The position numbers and the translations under genes were made by a program. Below the pieces are notes generated by a model that saw only the letters and a program-made list of their open reading frames with translations, ran no database searches and was not told the DNA's origin. Below, piece by piece: positions 61,040-64,000 of a DNA stretch of 64,000 bases (position 1 is its first letter; each line of letters opens with the position of its first letter). The DNA comes from Cristatella mucedo (lineage: Eukaryota; Bryozoa; Phylactolaemata; Cristatellidae), in NCBI GenBank assembly GCA_009760855.2, contig WPIO01000001.1:9114501-9178500 (forward strand), given 5' to 3'.

Positions 61040-61400
61040 AGTCGTTCTGCAGGGGGAAGGGGAGCTCAAATCAGTAGACTGGCTGGGCCACTGCATCAGC
61101 ACCAAACTAGGATTCGCCAAAAAAAATACTTCACTGGCCTGGCACTGTGCTCAGCGTCATTTACTTGCTGCCAAATGTGAAGACACCCAGACAGAGTATC
61201 TGAACTTTGAAGTCCAACTTGCTTGACCAACAATAACTTTAGAGTACTTTTTTTGACACATTCTTGCTTGGTGCTAATGAAAAGTAATGAATCTTCGTCT
61301 GTAACTCCACAAAGCCTTGTGAAGTGGCCCAGCCAGACCCCTGATTTGAATCCCACAGAACGACTGGGAAGCGATATCGACAAGCACTAGCTGAGGCAGA
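61040..61400. mobile_element. Tc1/mariner-like fragments in opposite orientations
   Basis: 61318-61383 (+) encodes VKWPSQTPDLNPTERLGSDI, the third-catalytic-residue region of Tc1-like transposases. 61060-61100 (-) encodes VLMQWPSQSTDLSS, a decayed version of the same motif. No complete element is recognisable. Confidence 0.6.
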
Positions 61401-62099
61401 TGTTTAGCCCACACCAGTAGCAGATCTTTTCAGTAAAACTCGGGCCAGCAGAATGCATTACAGCAGTAGATTCGGTGCAGACGGTGGTAGCCTCTATACC
61501 TGGCCAGAAAAAGGAGGTCACAGAGAATAGTGGTCTGACAGCAGTGAGACGTCACACTAAACGAATACATACCAACAGCTGACAGACAAGCTTGTTTTTG
61601 AGCTGTCAATGCGCGTAACTTTAGTATGCCTAGCATAGTTATCAATCCTCTGGCTATCCGAACGGACTAGCAGCTACAGCTGCTGTAACTATACAGAGAG
61701 AAGTTTCTAGATGCTTAGCCTACTTAGCACCAGCAGTGCCATCGGGAGCACGGGGCCAGCCAGCGATAGCTGCTGGCACGAGGAGCTGCATAGGGAGCAC
61801 GGGGCCGGCAAGACGATTTGGAGGCTGGCAGCGTCTTTTTTTAAGCAACTCGGGGTCAGGCCGATTTTAACCGGGAAGGCATTTATATTAAAGAAAACCC
61901 GTCGAAGTTCTGGTCGCGTCTTTTACCAGCAGTGCTGCCAAGGGAAAGAACAACGCGGAGGCATCGACGTGCGAGCTCGGACAAATGCCGTCGTTGAGGG
62001 CACGTACAGTGGCTGCTGCTGCTGCTGCTGCTTCCTGGGCGAGCCCAGCAAGAGGCAAGAGACGACGCGGCAAGCTTAAAACCATCTGAGGTCGAAGCA

Positions 62100-63200
62100 A
62101 ATCGCAGTACAGCCGATAGGGCCGCCGCCTTCAGGAGACTTCAGGAAGTGGAAACCTGGACGACGCTACGCTTGGACGCGATTGCTCCATTTTTCCGACC
62201 GGACCGACAGCGGCCGTGCCCTCGCGTGAAAGCGGCAGGAGGGGTGCGTCGCTAGCCTCGCCCAGCGCCGGCAGGCCGGCCGCCCAGCGCCGGACGACCG
62301 AGCGGCGACCGACATACCGGCATTTGCTTGGGCTGCTCCGACGACGGCGGGACCGGCACGCCCGTGCTCGCGGCGGGCGGGCGAGTCAGGAGAGCAGCAC
62401 GCCGGCAGCGAGACACCACCCTGAAAGACAAAGTGCCGACGCGATGCCGCCCGGGCACTACTTAGCACTGAAGCCACTGCAGGCGGTCACGAGTAGTCTG
62501 TCGCGTGAGCGCCCGTGCCACGGACGCGAGTGCAGAGGCGACGTGCCCGCCGATGGCACAGCCGGCCACGACCGCGAGCAATAGCGCCTCCGTCGATCAG
62601 CACGGCCGCCGAGCGAGCGCTGGCCGTGCACCGAGACAGTGGCGACGATGGCCTCCGCCAGACCCTTTCAGCAGTTAATGAGCTGGTACCGGCTAATAGA
62701 GATGCCGCTGCCGTCAGCGCACAAGCTTACACGGACTTCCGACTACGGCCAGGTAGCCGCTGTCACCTTCCCTCTCGGTCATCGCCATGGATGGCGGCGG
62801 AAATTGCACATATCCGTCAAATACTGCCCTCCCGCCACCGAGCCCTCTCCTGGGCGTTGGCGACGCCTACTTTTCGTGGCGGCGCTCTGATGCTGGACCT
62901 CTGACGCCTAGTTTGCTAAGAGTGGGCATTTAGAATTTTAGGTCTCGCACTCGGTTGCTACGGCAAGTGGAGCAAACGTTGACGTCGAACGCGGGAGCGT
63001 GCATCCGGTTGCCCGAGCTGGACCTCGCCAGCCGCAGCCGAAGCTCGGGACGACGAAGCTGTCTGTCTGTTTCGATCACGACCAGCTGCTGGAGCCCAAC
63101 CGCTTCAAACGAGCAGGCTCCGCTTGCTCGCCGGCTCTTGAGAGCTCTTGATCCTCGACTGCTACCCTTGAGCTGCAGCAGCGGCGACGTATGATAATGC
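62100..63200. promoter_or_regulatory. GC/CpG-rich island, possible promoter region
   Basis: Base composition rises sharply with many CG dinucleotides (e.g. CGGCCGCCGAGCGAGCGC), as in the leaders of the two genes in this window. Open frames on both strands are expected from the composition. One + strand frame starting ATGGCCTCCG at 62648 could be a first exon but has no recognised motif. A - strand Ala-rich frame at 62100-61930 ends at a plausible donor (CTG|GTAAAA). Confidence 0.35.
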
Positions 63201-63601
63201 GGCGAGGCGTCGTGGCTAAAATCGGCTAAGAAAAAACAGAAGCTGTCAGTCCGCCACGTGCCGCGTCAGCCAGCTCCAACCCTGGCCGGCAGAACCTCTC
63301 TTCTAGAAACAACCGGTGCAAGCGCAGACGCTGACCGGCAGGACAGCTACTTAGGGCTGCCACTCGGCGAGAGCTCCCTACCAGTGGGGTAGGGAGACTT
63401 TTCGGCGCCTGCGGACAAAGCTGCAAATGGCGCCCTCTCCATGTCTCCCTTTGTCAAAAATTGCTGCAATGTAGATCCGAGAGAGGTAAAATGCATAAAA
63501 AACGCATGCTAGCAGGCATATCGGATCGAGAAAGTTGTATTAATTGAGTACATATGTAAGGTAGCTATCACAGCTTTGACTTGAGTGAATTCCTCTGGCC
63601 T

Positions 63602-64000
63602 TCAACGTGTTGCCGATATCGGCCCCCTTGCAGCCGTCAATAGAAGATTAGCTGCTTTAAGACTCGACCCGACTCCAAATCCCCATAATTCCCATCTCCT
63701 TTTGGCATCTAGTAGTGATTCTTGGCACAGGTCTTCTTGAAGTCTTGATAACTCAATTTCAGGAGAGTGGAGGTCACAAGAAGTGTCTTTAAATTTGTCT
63801 CTGGATCCTGCAGTCATTTCGGAATGCAGCCTATCTTCCTTGAGTTGCTTTACCAAAATTGCAACAGAGCCAAAAAGTTTTAAGTTCGAAATACAACGTT
63901 GAAGACTACCAGCTTTCCTTCTTGTTTCAAGGGTTCCGATTGTGTCCTCAGACAGTTGCTCCAAAAGACCTACAATGCTGTCCAGTCCGTCACTGATAGC
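63602..64000 (-). CDS. 3' end of an unrecognised gene, partial (runs off the window)
   Basis: Open frame on the - strand from the window edge to a TGA at 63602-63604, at least 132 codons counting the part before the first Met. Contents look genuinely coding: charged, mixed composition and likely helical (GLDSIVGLLEQLSEDTIGTL, SNLKLFGSVAILVKQLKEDR, EIELSRLQEDLCQESLLDAK). There is a short hydrophobic LFGSVAILV patch and a Gly/Ser C-terminus. No signal peptide or known motif was recognised and I do not assign a family. AT content is normal for coding here and no repeat family overlaps it. Confidence 0.55.
   Translation of the reverse strand, partial: AISDGLDSIVGLLEQLSEDTIGTLETRRKAGSLQRCISNLKLFGSVAILVKQLKEDRLHSEMTAGSRDKFKDTSCDLHSPEIELSRLQEDLCQESLLDAKRRWELWGFGVGSSLKAANLLLTAARGPISATR

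Noticed and set aside
62166-62904. Arg/Ala-rich frames on both strands in the CpG-rich island
   Set aside because: Open because of high GC content; kept only as a possible promoter region.

Overview
The window is nuclear DNA from an animal, most likely an invertebrate. The evidence is spliced genes with GT-AG introns of a few hundred bases to several kilobases, long TC/GT/AT microsatellites, tRNA-derived SINEs, several LINE families, a Tc1/mariner element and a Ty3/gypsy fragment. I cannot name the phylum. Nearly all open frames longer than 60 codons are transposon remains, microsatellite translations or chance frames.

Two conserved genes can be read exon by exon. On the + strand (15245-31509) is a complete seven-exon SLC25A1, the mitochondrial tricarboxylate (citrate) carrier. 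The coding parts sum to 954 nt, every splice phase agrees, the product is 317 residues, and all three mitochondrial-carrier signature motifs are present. On the - strand (51896-40591) are nine phase-consistent exons of DNTTIP1 (TdIF1), a DNA-binding subunit of the mitotic HDAC complex MiDAC; they encode 375 residues ending at a stop. Upstream of these on the same strand lie a poly-Gln exon (60180-59982), a 1.75 kb Ala/Ser/Pro-rich exon (55228-53481), a 204-nt exon and a 78-nt exon. Their phases allow them to splice straight into DNTTIP1 with no stop. They are therefore either a separate gene just upstream or an unusual N-terminal extension of roughly 725-750 residues.

Layout: 1-15000 is intergenic and repeat-rich. 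It holds a LINE with a SINE inside it, a degenerate ~170-bp tandem array, a LINE 3' tail, a very long TC tract, a gypsy gag-protease relic and AT tracts. 15002-31509 is SLC25A1, its introns full of LINE and SINE copies. 31510-40590 is intergenic, with LINE fragments, a possible acidic terminal exon on the - strand and a perfect hairpin. 40591-60180 is DNTTIP1 and the Ala/Ser-rich exons, with a Tc1 element disrupted by a LINE inside one intron. 60181-64000 is a GC-rich, possibly promoter-bearing stretch and the 3' end of an unrecognised - strand gene.

The mobile elements form a coherent system. The dominant LINE (L2/CR1/Rex1-like reverse transcriptase) ends in a conserved hairpin followed by (ATT)n. 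tRNA-derived SINEs in the same window end in a relative of that hairpin, sometimes also with (ATT)n, which suggests the SINEs borrow the LINE's machinery. Nested insertions give a relative history: SINE into LINE, LINE into Tc1, and LINE into a second LINE family.
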